From: SZUA-318 sp964412015
GTDB taxonomy: Bacteria; Gemmatimonadota; Gemmatimonadetes; Longimicrobiales; Gaopeijiaceae
Assembly: GCA_964412015.1 (NCBI GenBank)
Contig: CAYPMO010000006.1
Location: 54,055 to 118,054 of the forward strand
DNA: 64,000 nucleotides
Direction: 5' to 3'
Made by a program: the position numbers and the translations under genes. Shown piece after piece: positions 6,658 through 15,401 of this stretch; positions within the stretch are counted from its first letter, which is position 1; each line of letters begins with the position of its first letter. Under the pieces are notes generated by a model. That model did not search any database and had not been told where the DNA came from. It saw nothing but the letters and a program-made list of their open reading frames with translations.

Positions 6658-9621
6658 ATGACGTCCGACTCCGGCTCCGCCGTTCGACCCGGCGGAAGGC
6701 ACCCCGCGTACGGCGACCTGATGAGCCGTCAGGTTCGCCACGTCCTGCTCGTCTCGTCGCTCTACGAGTCGTTCATCCTGGCGGAGGATGGCCACCTTCA
6801 CGAACGGGTCCTCGGCAAGTTCCTGGAAGCTTCCCCGAGAGAGCCGCCGGACCTGACGCGCGTCTCCTCCGGGCACGAGGCCCTGAGGGTCTTGCGGAGC
6901 GGAGGGCGCCGCGTGGATCTGGTGGTCGCCAGCCCCGACCTTGGCGATATGGACGCCATCGGCCTCGCGCACGCGATGGCGGCCGAAGGGATCAACGTTC
7001 CCATCACGCTGCTGGGGTACGACCGGGAGGACCTGCGTGACGTCGAGAAGCGAATGGACGGCACCGGGATCATGCAGTCGTTCCTGTACCAGGGGGACGC
7101 GAGGGTCCTGATGGCCATCGTGCAGGTCGTGGAGGATCGCCTCAATGTGGACAGGGACACGCGCGCCGGTGTGCCGGTGTTCCTCGTGGTCGAGGACAAC
7201 GTCCGCTTCTATTCCTCGTTCCTGCCCGTGATCTACGCGGAGGTCCAGCATCTCTCGGAGTCGGTCCAGTCCGAGCCCGGGAACCGGTTGCAGCGCATCA
7301 TGCGGATGCGCGCCCGCCCCAAGATCCTGCTCGACAAGACGTACGAGCACGCGCTGCGCGACTTCCACCGCTACCGCTCGTCGATCATGGGCGTGTTCAG
7401 CGACATGCAGTTCCCGCGCGACGGGACGCCGGACCCCGACGCCGGGCGCTCGCTGGTGCAGGCCGTGCGCGAGTTGGAGCCCGAGATCCCGATCTCGCTC
7501 CAGTCCTCCCACGAGGAGAACCGGGCCGTGGCCTCGGAGCTGGGTGTGGGATTCCTCCTCAAGGGCTCGCCCGACTTCCTGCTCCAGCTTCGCCACTACC
7601 TCTCCGAGCACCTCTTCTTCGGCGATTTCGTCTTCCGGGACGCGCACGGCCGAGAGCTCGCGCGCGCGACGGACGTGAAATCGCTCGTGGCCGAGCTGAA
7701 GACGGTTCCCAGCGAGAGCGTGGCCTATCACGCGCGGCGCCACGACTTCTCGCGGTGGCTGCGCGCGCGTGCCGAGTTCGGGGTCGCCGCCCGGCTCAGA
7801 CCGTGGCGAGTCGAGGACTTTCCCACGGTGGACGCGCTCCGGGATTCGCTCGTGCGGGACATAGATCAATACCGGCGGGAGCGGACTCGCGGTTCCGTCA
7901 GCCCGTTCCGCGGCGAGGTCTTCGATGGGAAGGAGGGGATCGTCCAGGTCGGAGGCGGATCCCTCGGGGGGAAGGGACGGGGCCTGGCGTTCGCGTCACG
8001 GCTGCTCGACGAGGCGCGTCTCTCAGAGCGTTTCCCCGGCGTGCGCATCACGGTGCCTTCCGCCGTGGTGCTCGGCACCGGGGTCTTCGACGAGTTCCTG
8101 GACCGCAACAACCTCCGGGCGTTCGCGCTCCAATCCGAGGACGAGCGCGAAACGCTGACGCGGATCCTCTGCGCACGGCTCCCCGACGAAGCGCTTACCG
8201 CGCTCGAGCGGGTGGTCACGGTGTTCCGGGGTCCGCTCGCGGTACGCTCGTCGTCGTTGCTGGAGGACGCGCGGCAGCAGCCGCTGGCCGGGATCTACGG
8301 GACCTGGCTGCTGCCGAACGACCATCCCGATCCCCGACGGCGCGTCGCGCAGCTCGTGGACGCCGTGCAGCGCGTATACGCCACCACGTTCACCCGCCGC
8401 GCCCGGGCGTTCCTGGAGGCCGCGCAGTATCGCGTGGAAGAGGAGGCGATGGCCGTCATCGTGCAGCGCCTGGTGGGTGCGGTGCACAACGGTCGGTTCT
8501 ATCCCCACATCTCGGGAGTGGCGCGGTCGTACAACTATTATCCGCAGGAGCCCGCCGGTCCCGAGGACGGGATCGCCGCGGTGGCGCTGGGGCTGGGAAG
8601 AACGGTGGCGGAAGGCGAACCCTGCCTCCGGTTCTCTCCGGCTCACCCGGCACACATCCTGGACCACGCGTCGGTGGAGAGCATGCTCGAGAGCGCTCAG
8701 CGCTCCTTTTGGGCCCTGGAGCTGGGCAAGGACGCCCCGTTCTGGGAGCACGACGGCCCCATCGCATCGCTGCCCCTGCGCGTTTCCGAGGAGGACGGCA
8801 CGTTGGCTCCGGTCGCGTCCACGTACTCCCCGGAGAACCACGCCGTGTACGACGGCACCGGGCGCAGCGGGGTGCCGCTCGTCACGTTCGCCCCTGTGCT
8901 GAAGCATGGCGTGTTCCCGCTCGCCGCGATCGTGCGGGAGCTCCTCGCGCTCGGAGCGTCCGGAACCAGACTTCCCGTGGAGATCGAGTTCGCCGCCACC
9001 CTGGGAACGCCTGAGGAGCCGGCGGAGATGGCCTTCCTGCAACTCCGTCCAGCCGCCGCGGGTCAGCACGGGGACGACCTGGACCTGTCCTGGTTTCCCC
9101 GCGAGCGGGTCTTCTGCGAGAGCCCGTCGGTGCTCGGGCACGGTCGCTGGGAGGACCTCACCGACTGGGTGGTCGTGGACCGCGAGCGCTTCGAGCGCAC
9201 GCGGAGCGGGGAGGTCGCCGCGGCCGTGGCGCACTTCAACGCGCTCCTCGTGGCCCAGAATCGCAGGTACGGCCTGATCGGTGTGGGGCGCTGGGGATCC
9301 AGCCAGCCGTGGCTGGGGATCCCCGTGAAGTGGGAGGATATCTCGGGCGCCCGCGTCATCGTGGAGGCCGGCTTCAAGGACATGCGCGTCACGCCGTCGC
9401 AGGGGACGCACTTCTATCAGAGCCTCGTGTCGCTGGGCGTAGGGTATTTCACGGTGAACGCCGATGCCGGGGAGGGCTTCGTGGATTGGGAATGGCTCGG
9501 ATCGGCACCGGAGGTGGCGGCGCACGGGGCGGTACGCCTCGTTCGGTTGCCGCGTCCGGCCGTGGCGCTTCTGAACGGGCGACGGCGCAGAGGGGTGATC
9601 CTGAAGCCGGAGGGGATGTAG
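6658..9621 (+). CDS. Two receiver-like domains fused to PEP synthase/PPDK N-terminal ATP-grasp domain
   Basis: The protein has 987 residues. Residues about 20-150 look like a degenerate receiver domain (HVLLVSSLYESFILAEDG; VDLVVASPDLGDMDA) lacking the usual phospho-acceptor Asp. Residues about 173-305 form a second receiver with acidic pair E179-D180, candidate phospho-acceptor D249 (GVFSDMQFP) and the invariant Lys K302 (FLLKGS). From about residue 425 the nucleotide-binding domain of PEP synthase/pyruvate phosphate dikinase follows, with VGGGSLGGKGRGLAF and LAVRSSSLLEDA. The C-terminal part includes GRWGSSQPWLGIPVKWEDI. I find neither the swivelling phosphohistidine domain nor the PEP-binding TIM barrel, so it cannot be a complete PEP synthase. 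A start at 6721 (MSRQVRHV) is possible. A role in phosphotransfer signalling or carbon-flux control is inference. Confidence 0.85.
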   Translation: MTSDSGSAVRPGGRHPAYGDLMSRQVRHVLLVSSLYESFILAEDGHLHERVLGKFLEASPREPPDLTRVSSGHEALRVLRSGGRRVDLVVASPDLGDMDAIGLAHAMAAEGINVPITLLGYDREDLRDVEKRMDGTGIMQSFLYQGDARVLMAIVQVVEDRLNVDRDTRAGVPVFLVVEDNVRFYSSFLPVIYAEVQHLSESVQSEPGNRLQRIMRMRARPKILLDKTYEHALRDFHRYRSSIMGVFSDMQFPRDGTPDPDAGRSLVQAVRELEPEIPISLQSSHEENRAVASELGVGFLLKGSPDFLLQLRHYLSEHLFFGDFVFRDAHGRELARATDVKSLVAELKTVPSESVAYHARRHDFSRWLRARAEFGVAARLRPWRVEDFPTVDALRDSLVRDIDQYRRERTRGSVSPFRGEVFDGKEGIVQVGGGSLGGKGRGLAFASRLLDEARLSERFPGVRITVPSAVVLGTGVFDEFLDRNNLRAFALQSEDERETLTRILCARLPDEALTALERVVTVFRGPLAVRSSSLLEDARQQPLAGIYGTWLLPNDHPDPRRRVAQLVDAVQRVYATTFTRRARAFLEAAQYRVEEEAMAVIVQRLVGAVHNGRFYPHISGVARSYNYYPQEPAGPEDGIAAVALGLGRTVAEGEPCLRFSPAHPAHILDHASVESMLESAQRSFWALELGKDAPFWEHDGPIASLPLRVSEEDGTLAPVASTYSPENHAVYDGTGRSGVPLVTFAPVLKHGVFPLAAIVRELLALGASGTRLPVEIEFAATLGTPEEPAEMAFLQLRPAAAGQHGDDLDLSWFPRERVFCESPSVLGHGRWEDLTDWVVVDRERFERTRSGEVAAAVAHFNALLVAQNRRYGLIGVGRWGSSQPWLGIPVKWEDISGARVIVEAGFKDMRVTPSQGTHFYQSLVSLGVGYFTVNADAGEGFVDWEWLGSAPEVAAHGAVRLVRLPRPAVALLNGRRRRGVILKPEGM

Positions 9622-9906
9622 ACCGGGCGTCGGGATTCGTCGTGGTCGTTGGTGGAAATCCCATCGGAGGGCGCGGCCGACCACATCGGGCCGGGAAAAC
9701 TCCTACAGCCGGCAGCGGTAGATCCCCGTCGGACCGTGCCTGAAAACCCCTTCAAGACCGGGGGTAGCGCGTTTGTGAGGACGGGTGCGATCCGGGCCCG
9801 AATCCGCGATCTTTCGGGACCCAATGAGAAACCCTGCCCCAGCAGGTCGGCGCGAGCAATACGGCCGGGCTGCCCATCTTCCACCCGAGATCAAACGAGC
9901 GCATCC
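9622..9906. other. Intergenic region before gdhA
   Basis: These 285 bases separate the ATP-grasp fusion gene from gdhA. I see no coding signal, no convincing sigma-70 promoter and no recognisable riboswitch. The ribosome-binding site before gdhA is weak (GAG about 15 bases upstream). Confidence 0.5.
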
Positions 9907-11268
9907 ATGGCTGGCTATGTAACGAGCCTGATGGAGCAAGTGAAGGCCAAGAACCCGGCCGAGCCCGAGTTCCACCAGGCGGTACACGAGGTGGCTGAGT
10001 CTCTGGAGGTGGTTTTCGAGAAGCGGCCCGAGTACCGGTCCGCCAAGATTCTCGAGCGGATCATCGAGCCGGAGCGGGTCATCATGTTCCGGGTGCCCTG
10101 GGCCAACGACCGGGGCGAGATCCAGGTGAACCGCGGATTCCGCGTGCAGATGAACAGCGCCATCGGCCCCTACAAGGGTGGCCTGCGCTTCCATCCCTCC
10201 GTGACCCTGGGCATGCTGAAGTTCCTCGCGTTCGAGCAGGTCTTCAAGAACGCGCTCACCACGTTGCCGATGGGCGGCGGCAAGGGTGGCTCGGACTTCG
10301 ATCCCAAGGGCAAGAGCGACATGGAAGTCATGCGTTTCTGTCAGAGCTTCATGAACGAGCTCTTCCGCCATGTCGGCAACGATACCGACGTCCCCGCCGG
10401 TGACATCGGGGTGGGCGCCCGCGAGATCGGCTTCCTGTTCGGGCAATACAAGCGCCTCAGGAACGAGTTCACCGGCGTGCTCACCGGCAAGGGATTGAAC
10501 TGGGGCGGCTCCCTGATTCGCCCACAGGCGACGGGGTACGGAAACGTGTACTTCGCCGCAGAGATGCTGGGCACCCGCGGTGAGACGCTCGAGGGCAAGA
10601 TCTGCCTCGTGTCCGGCAGCGGCAACGTAGCTCAGTTCACGGTGGAGAAGCTGCTCGACATGGGCGCCAAGCCGGTGACCATGTCGGACTCCTCCGGCTA
10701 CGTCTACGACGAGGCGGGGATCGACCGCGAGAAGCTGGCGTTCATCATGGAGTTGAAGAACGTCCGCCGTGGCCGGATCAAGGAGTACGCCGACAAGTAC
10801 AAGGGCGTGGTCCACGTTCCCGTGGACCCGAAGCGGGATCACAATCCGCTCTGGGACCACAAGGCGCACTGCGCGTTCCCGAGCGCTACGCAGAACGAGA
10901 TCAACGCGAAGGACGCCGCGAACCTGCTGAAGAACGGTGTCTATGTGGTGTCGGAGGGCGCCAACATGCCCACGGTGCCCGAAGGCGCGACGCAGTTCCT
11001 GGATGCCGGGATCCTGTACGGGCCGGGCAAGGCCGCGAACGCGGGCGGTGTCGCCACGTCCGGGCTCGAGATGGCGCAGAACAGCATGCGCTTCTCGTGG
11101 AGCCGTGAGGAGGTGGACCAGAAGCTGCAGACGATCATGAAGAACATCCACGCGCGCTGCGTGGCTGTGGCGGAGCAGTTCGGGACGCCCGGCAACTACG
11201 TCAACGGCGCGAACATCGCCGGCTTCCTCAAGGTGGCCGACGCGATGATGGATCAGGGCGTGGTCTGA
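9907..11268 (+). CDS. gdhA: NADP-dependent glutamate dehydrogenase
   Basis: The protein has 453 residues, normal for the hexameric family-I enzyme. It makes glutamate from 2-oxoglutarate and ammonium with NADPH in the cytoplasm. Visible signatures are the substrate-binding segments GPYKGGLRFHPSV and LPMGGGKGGSDFDPKGKSD (catalytic lysines), PAGDIGVGAREIG, the dinucleotide-binding motif GSGNVAQFTVEKLL, and the closing GGVATSGLEMAQNSMRFSW. The ATG at 9907 (MAGYVTSLMEQVKAKNP) matches the family start; the longer open frame upstream carries no homology. It appears to be a single-gene unit, with a long leader before it and a strong hairpin after it. Confidence 0.95.
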   Translation: MAGYVTSLMEQVKAKNPAEPEFHQAVHEVAESLEVVFEKRPEYRSAKILERIIEPERVIMFRVPWANDRGEIQVNRGFRVQMNSAIGPYKGGLRFHPSVTLGMLKFLAFEQVFKNALTTLPMGGGKGGSDFDPKGKSDMEVMRFCQSFMNELFRHVGNDTDVPAGDIGVGAREIGFLFGQYKRLRNEFTGVLTGKGLNWGGSLIRPQATGYGNVYFAAEMLGTRGETLEGKICLVSGSGNVAQFTVEKLLDMGAKPVTMSDSSGYVYDEAGIDREKLAFIMELKNVRRGRIKEYADKYKGVVHVPVDPKRDHNPLWDHKAHCAFPSATQNEINAKDAANLLKNGVYVVSEGANMPTVPEGATQFLDAGILYGPGKAANAGGVATSGLEMAQNSMRFSWSREEVDQKLQTIMKNIHARCVAVAEQFGTPGNYVNGANIAGFLKVADAMMDQGVV

Positions 11269-11295
11269 GCGTTCCGGACCGAGGTCCTGAGCGAG

Positions 11296-11322
11296 GGGGG
11301 TGGGCCCGCGGGGTCCACCCCC
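11296..11322 (+). terminator. Terminator-like hairpin after gdhA
   Basis: An eight-base stem GGGGGTGG / CCACCCCC, with further G-C pairing inside the loop, begins 28 bases after the gdhA stop. No T-run follows. Confidence 0.55.
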
Positions 11323-11527
11323 TTCGTGCAGTTGGCGTCGCGGTTCGACTCCGAGGGTGTGGAAGCGTTGGGTGGGGTCCTCCCGTGCCCCGAGGTTAGA
11401 TTCAGCGAGGCGCTCCCCTCTTCAAGCGACCCGTTATGACCCCCGACATGATCCATGACCGCGTCCGGGGCTCCGAGCTGTTGAACCCTCGTCGCTTCGC
11501 GTGACGGCCGCGCGCGGAGGCAGCGGG

Positions 11528-12646
11528 ATGGATCGTCACGAGGCGTTCGCGGATCTCGCCGGGGAGCTCGAGGCCCTCTTCCGGCGCGGCGTGGAGGCAC
11601 GCTCGGACGAGGCGGAGTTCGGTGCGCTCGCGCTCCGCGTGTTCGCGTTTCAGTTTGCCACGAACCCCATCTACCGTGCGTTCTGCGCCGGGCGGGGAGT
11701 CGGACCGGAGTCCATCGCGCGATGGCAGGACGTGCCTGCCGTGCCGGCGACCGCGTTCAGGTTCGCGGACCTGGTCTGCGGCGAACCCGGCTCCGCGGAG
11801 GCGGTGTACGTCACGAGCGGTACCAGGGCCGGCCAGGGGATTCGGGGTCGGCACCTCGTCGCGTCCGTTTCGTTGTACCGCGCCTCCGCGCTCGCGGGTG
11901 TGCGCGCCTGGCTCGTGCCCGAGGGCGTGCCGCTGCAGGTGCTCTCGCTGATCCCGTCTCCGTCCGACGCTCCTGCCTCCTCCCTGTCCGCGATGATGGG
12001 ATTCGTGGCCGACACGTGGGGAGACCCGACCTGGTGGCTCGCTCATCCGGAGCGTGGTCCGGATCCGCACGCCTACCGCGCGGCGGCGGCTGCGGTGGCC
12101 GCGGACGGCCGACCCGCGCTCGTGGCCGGCACCGCGTTCGGGCTCGTTCAGCTCCTGGACTCCCTCGAGCGCGGCCGGCCGCCCGCGCCTTTACCGCGGG
12201 GCTCGCGGTTGATGGAGACGGGGGGATTCAAGGGGCGCTCGAGGGCGGTGGAGCGCGACGTGCTCCATGCGCGTCTCGAGGCGTGTCTCGGGGTCAGTCG
12301 GGACCGGATCGTGAGTGAGTACGGGATGACCGAGCTGCTGTCACAGCTGTGGGAACCCGTGCTGCGCGAGGGCCCGCGAGCGCGTGGAACGCATGTGTCA
12401 CCGCCGTGGCTCGGGGTCCGCGCTCTCGACCCGGTGACCCTGGCGCCGCTCGCACCGGGCGAGCCGGGGCTCCTGGCCTTCTTCGACCTTGCGAACGTCG
12501 GGTCGGTGAGCCATGTCCTGACGGAAGACGTCGGGTCCGTATCGCCGGGCGGTGTGCGGCTCCACGGGCGCGCGCATGGGGCGGAGCCGCGGGGGTGCTC
12601 GCTGGCCCTGGAGGAGCTTCTGTCGGGGGAGGGAGGAAGGATATGA
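11528..12646 (+). CDS. luxE: LuxE-like acyl-protein synthetase
   Basis: The protein has 372 residues, matching LuxE length. LuxE activates a fatty acid with ATP as acyl-AMP and carries the acyl group for reduction by LuxC. Adenylate-forming-enzyme motifs are readable: YVTSGTRAGQGIRGRH (P-loop-like) and SEYGMTELLSQLWEPV (YGMTE motif). The ATG at 11528 is preceded by GGAGG seven bases upstream; an alternative GTG at 11501 lacks that spacing. The stop overlaps the luxC-like start as ATGA, showing translational coupling. No luxA, luxB or luxD gene is present in the window. It could also serve a phenylacetate- or F390-type ligase role, but the luxC partner argues for fatty-acid reduction. Confidence 0.82.
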   Translation: MDRHEAFADLAGELEALFRRGVEARSDEAEFGALALRVFAFQFATNPIYRAFCAGRGVGPESIARWQDVPAVPATAFRFADLVCGEPGSAEAVYVTSGTRAGQGIRGRHLVASVSLYRASALAGVRAWLVPEGVPLQVLSLIPSPSDAPASSLSAMMGFVADTWGDPTWWLAHPERGPDPHAYRAAAAAVAADGRPALVAGTAFGLVQLLDSLERGRPPAPLPRGSRLMETGGFKGRSRAVERDVLHARLEACLGVSRDRIVSEYGMTELLSQLWEPVLREGPRARGTHVSPPWLGVRALDPVTLAPLAPGEPGLLAFFDLANVGSVSHVLTEDVGSVSPGGVRLHGRAHGAEPRGCSLALEELLSGEGGRI

Positions 12647-14049
12647 ACGCCGGCGGGCGTACCTTCGACGCATGGTCGTTGCCTCGGGGGATCCCGCTGC
12701 CGCCGGGTCCGGGGGCGACCTTCCGATCCGGCGATGTCCGGGTGCGGTTCCTCGAGGTGGACGCCGCGTGGGTCCGCTCGGTGGCCGACGGGCTGCGATC
12801 CGCCCGCGCGGCGCTCCGGGCCCGTTCCGCCCGCGACATCGCCGCGGTCCTGGGAACCGCCGGCGGCCGCTTTCTGGACCTGGGAGACCCCCTCCGCGAA
12901 CGGGCGCTCGGGGCCCTTCCGGGGACGTCGGGGCTCTCTGCCGAGATGGCGGCCGCCGTGCTCGACGGGATGGCGTCCGACTGGACGGCCGAGCGCCTGG
13001 CTCGCCTGCTCGAGGCGGAGCTGGGCGACCCGGCGGCGCTGGACGGCTTCGTACCGGGGACGGCCGGGCGGATCACCGCCGTGGGGCCGGACCTCTGCAC
13101 CCAGATCGTGTCCGGGAGCGTGCCCGGCGTGGGCGCCACCGCTCTCATCCGGAGCCTCCTGGTCAAGGGTCCCACGCTGCTCAAGCCCGGCCGGGGCGAT
13201 GTGGTCCTTCCCGTGCTGATGGCCGAGGCGATCCGTTCTGCGGATGCGGACCTCGGGGACGCGGTGGCCGTTGCGTACTGGCCGGGTGGGACGGAGGCGG
13301 CGGAGGACGCGGCGATGTCCTCGGCGGACGTCGTGACTGTCTACGGCGCGGACGAGACCGTCGCGGCCCTGCGCGCGCGGGCCCCCATCGGGACGCGGCT
13401 GGTGGGCTACCCGAACCGCATCGGCTTCGGCGTCGTGGGCCGGGAGGCGCTGGAGCCCGCGCGTCGCCACCGCGTCGTGTCGGAGGTGGCGGGGGCGGTG
13501 GCGTTCTTCGACCAGCGTGGATGTGTCTCACCCCAGGTCGTCTACGTGGAGGGAGGCGGAGATGTGAGCCCGGCGGACGTCGCCCGGGAGCTAGCCGCCG
13601 CGATGGAGGCCCTGGAGCGTCATCTCCCCGGAGGCACGCTGGACCCGCGCGAGGCGTCGCAGGTCCACCAGGTACGGGGTGCGGCCGAGGTGGTGGCGGC
13701 GGCGGGGTCGGGCGTCGAGGTCCACCACGGAGGATCCGCGTCGTGGACCGTGATCTACGATCCGCTGCCCGCGTTCGCCCCTTCCTGTCCGGGGCGCGTC
13801 GTGCGCGTGAAGCCGGTGGGGGACGTCCTGGACGTCCCCAGGCTGGTGGCGCCGTTCGGCCGGCACCTCCAGAGCGTCGGCGTCGCCGGGTGCGGATCGA
13901 GATTGGAGGCCCTCGCGTCCGACCTCGCCGGGGTCGGAGTCAGCCGCGTCGCCGGCTTCGACGCCATCCCATTTCCCGCACCCTGGTGGCACCACGATGG
14001 GCAGGGGCCGCTCGGCGTGCTGCTCCGCTGGATGGATCTGGAGATCTGA
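12643..14049 (+). CDS. luxC: LuxC-like acyl-CoA/acyl-protein reductase
   Basis: The protein has 468 residues, the family's usual size. LuxC reduces an enzyme-bound fatty acyl group to a fatty aldehyde with NADPH and belongs to the aldehyde dehydrogenase superfamily. The probable catalytic cysteine is C294 in FFDQRGCVSPQVVYVE. The cofactor-domain region includes LIRSLLVKGPTLLKPGRGD and VAYWPGGTEAAED. The start ATG at 12643 overlaps the luxE-like stop by four bases and has a GGAGGAAGG ribosome-binding site. The gene ends convergently with the AbrB-like gene. With no luciferase nearby, the aldehyde is probably made for another purpose, such as wax, alcohol or hydrocarbon lipids. That purpose is inference. 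Confidence 0.82.
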   Translation: MNAGGRTFDAWSLPRGIPLPPGPGATFRSGDVRVRFLEVDAAWVRSVADGLRSARAALRARSARDIAAVLGTAGGRFLDLGDPLRERALGALPGTSGLSAEMAAAVLDGMASDWTAERLARLLEAELGDPAALDGFVPGTAGRITAVGPDLCTQIVSGSVPGVGATALIRSLLVKGPTLLKPGRGDVVLPVLMAEAIRSADADLGDAVAVAYWPGGTEAAEDAAMSSADVVTVYGADETVAALRARAPIGTRLVGYPNRIGFGVVGREALEPARRHRVVSEVAGAVAFFDQRGCVSPQVVYVEGGGDVSPADVARELAAAMEALERHLPGGTLDPREASQVHQVRGAAEVVAAAGSGVEVHHGGSASWTVIYDPLPAFAPSCPGRVVRVKPVGDVLDVPRLVAPFGRHLQSVGVAGCGSRLEALASDLAGVGVSRVAGFDAIPFPAPWWHHDGQGPLGVLLRWMDLEI

Positions 14050-14064
14050 GGGCCGGCCCGGGCG

Positions 14065-14259
14065 TCACTCCTCGTCGGATTGCTGCTCCGCCCGCCACAT
14101 GACGATCTGGCGTCCGCCATCGGGATTCTCCTCCACCCGTACGGTCAGGGTGTCCCCCTCGTCGATGCCCAGGGTGTCCCGCATGTCCTGGGGGATGGTG
14201 ATGCGACCGCCGACCCCGACGGAGACGTCCCCGTAGTAGAGCGTACGGTAGATGGCCAT
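14065..14259 (-). CDS. AbrB/SpoVT/MazE-type DNA-binding protein, no toxin partner
   Basis: The 64-residue product contains a full swapped-hairpin AbrB motif: VGVGGRITIPQDMRDTLGID followed by EGDTLTVRVEENPDGG. Such proteins are transition-state regulators or antitoxins. AGGAGG lies seven bases before the ATG at 14259, which decides this start over an upstream in-frame ATG at 14301. It converges on luxC (16-base spacer) and diverges from the ABC exporter genes. No PIN or MazF-like toxin gene is adjacent, so a stand-alone regulator is more likely than a toxin-antitoxin module. The target is unknown; regulation of the flanking genes is only a guess. Confidence 0.82.
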   Translation of the reverse strand: MAIYRTLYYGDVSVGVGGRITIPQDMRDTLGIDEGDTLTVRVEENPDGGRQIVMWRAEQQSDEE

Positions 14260-14441
14260 GGGCCCTCCTGTCTTCGGAAGCTGCAGCGGCGTAATGTACA
14301 TCCAACGCAGGGGACGCGCGACGGATTTCCCGTATATGAAGGGCTTTCGGCGTCCTCCCGTACTCTACCGTGTAAGGACGCGCGGGGAGTGCTGCCACAA
14401 TGGCAGGAACGGGCCTCCGCTTCCTCCAGCTCCCGGAGACC

Positions 14442-15401
14442 ATGGGCCAGAGCGACCACGCGGTGCGCTTGGAGCGTGTGACCAAGCGGTTCGGCAAGCA
14501 GGCGGCCGTATCGGACCTCGACCTCGAGGTTCCGAGAGGCGTCATTTACGGGCTCCTCGGCCCCAACGGGTCGGGCAAGACGACAACGATCCGGATGATC
14601 ATGGGCATCCTCCACCCCGACGAGGGCCGCGTCGGTCTCTTCGGCGCAGACGCCGACGTGGTCAGGCGCAGGAGGGTGGGCTATCTGCCCGAGGAAAGGG
14701 GTGTCTACCGGAAGATGAAGTGTCTCGATCTGGTGGTCTTCCTGGCCGAGATCCGTGGGGTGCCCCGGGCGGAGGGGCGCCGGCGCGGACTCCGGTGGCT
14801 CGAGCGGCTGGGCCTGCCGGAGTGGGCGGACAAGAAGGTGGAGGACCTCTCCAAGGGCATGCAGCAGAAGATCCAGTTCATCGGGACCGTCATCCACGAA
14901 CCCGAGCTGCTGATCCTGGACGAGCCGTTCAGCGGTCTCGACCCGATCAACCAGGACGTGCTCGAGGAGATCGTGCTCGATTTCCACGCTCGGGGGACGA
15001 CGATCCTCTTCTCCACGCATCTCATGGACCAGGCCGAGCGGCTGTGCCAGAGGGTCTGCCTGATCTCGCGCTCGAGGAAGGTGCTCGACGCCGATCTGAA
15101 GGAGTTGAAGGCGGCGGAGCGGAAGGGGCTCGTCGCCGTCGAATTCGAGGGCCCGGACGGATGGCTGCGGGGTCCCGAGGTGCGATCCATCGAGGAGGTG
15201 AACGGCGCCACCCACCTGGTCCTGAAGGACGGTGCCGACCACCAAGCGATTCTACGTCGCGGCGTGGCGGCGGGGGCCACCATCTACCGCTTCGACCTCG
15301 TGGAGCCCCGGCTGCACGAGATCTTCGTCCGACACGTGGGTGCTGCCGCGACCGACGAGGCGGGCGTTCCCCGTGCGAGCATGGGAGGGGGCCGGTCGTG
15401 A
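14442..15401 (+). CDS. ABC transporter ATP-binding protein, Nat/ABC-2 exporter type
   Basis: The protein has 319 residues. Walker A is LLGPNGSGKTT, the signature is VEDLSKGMQQKIQF, Walker B is LLILDEPFSGLDPIN, and the switch His is in LFSTHLMDQAERLC. The C-terminal about 80 residues form the accessory domain typical of drug/sodium-exporter ATPases. An in-frame ATG at 14400 would add 14 residues. I prefer 14442 because VRLERVTKRFG, the conserved start of the family, lies just after it. The stop overlaps the permease start as GTGA, so the two proteins are made together and form one exporter. The substrate is not known. Confidence 0.9.
   Translation: MGQSDHAVRLERVTKRFGKQAAVSDLDLEVPRGVIYGLLGPNGSGKTTTIRMIMGILHPDEGRVGLFGADADVVRRRRVGYLPEERGVYRKMKCLDLVVFLAEIRGVPRAEGRRRGLRWLERLGLPEWADKKVEDLSKGMQQKIQFIGTVIHEPELLILDEPFSGLDPINQDVLEEIVLDFHARGTTILFSTHLMDQAERLCQRVCLISRSRKVLDADLKELKAAERKGLVAVEFEGPDGWLRGPEVRSIEEVNGATHLVLKDGADHQAILRRGVAAGATIYRFDLVEPRLHEIFVRHVGAAATDEAGVPRASMGGGRS

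Noticed and set aside
11335..11370. GGTTCGACTC resembling a tRNA T-arm after gdhA
   Set aside because: No acceptor, D or anticodon arm can be folded around it; the flanking bases do not pair.
14065..14259. Toxin-antitoxin module with the AbrB-like protein as antitoxin
   Set aside because: Neighbouring frames are luxC and an ABC ATPase; no small toxin-like gene is present on either side.
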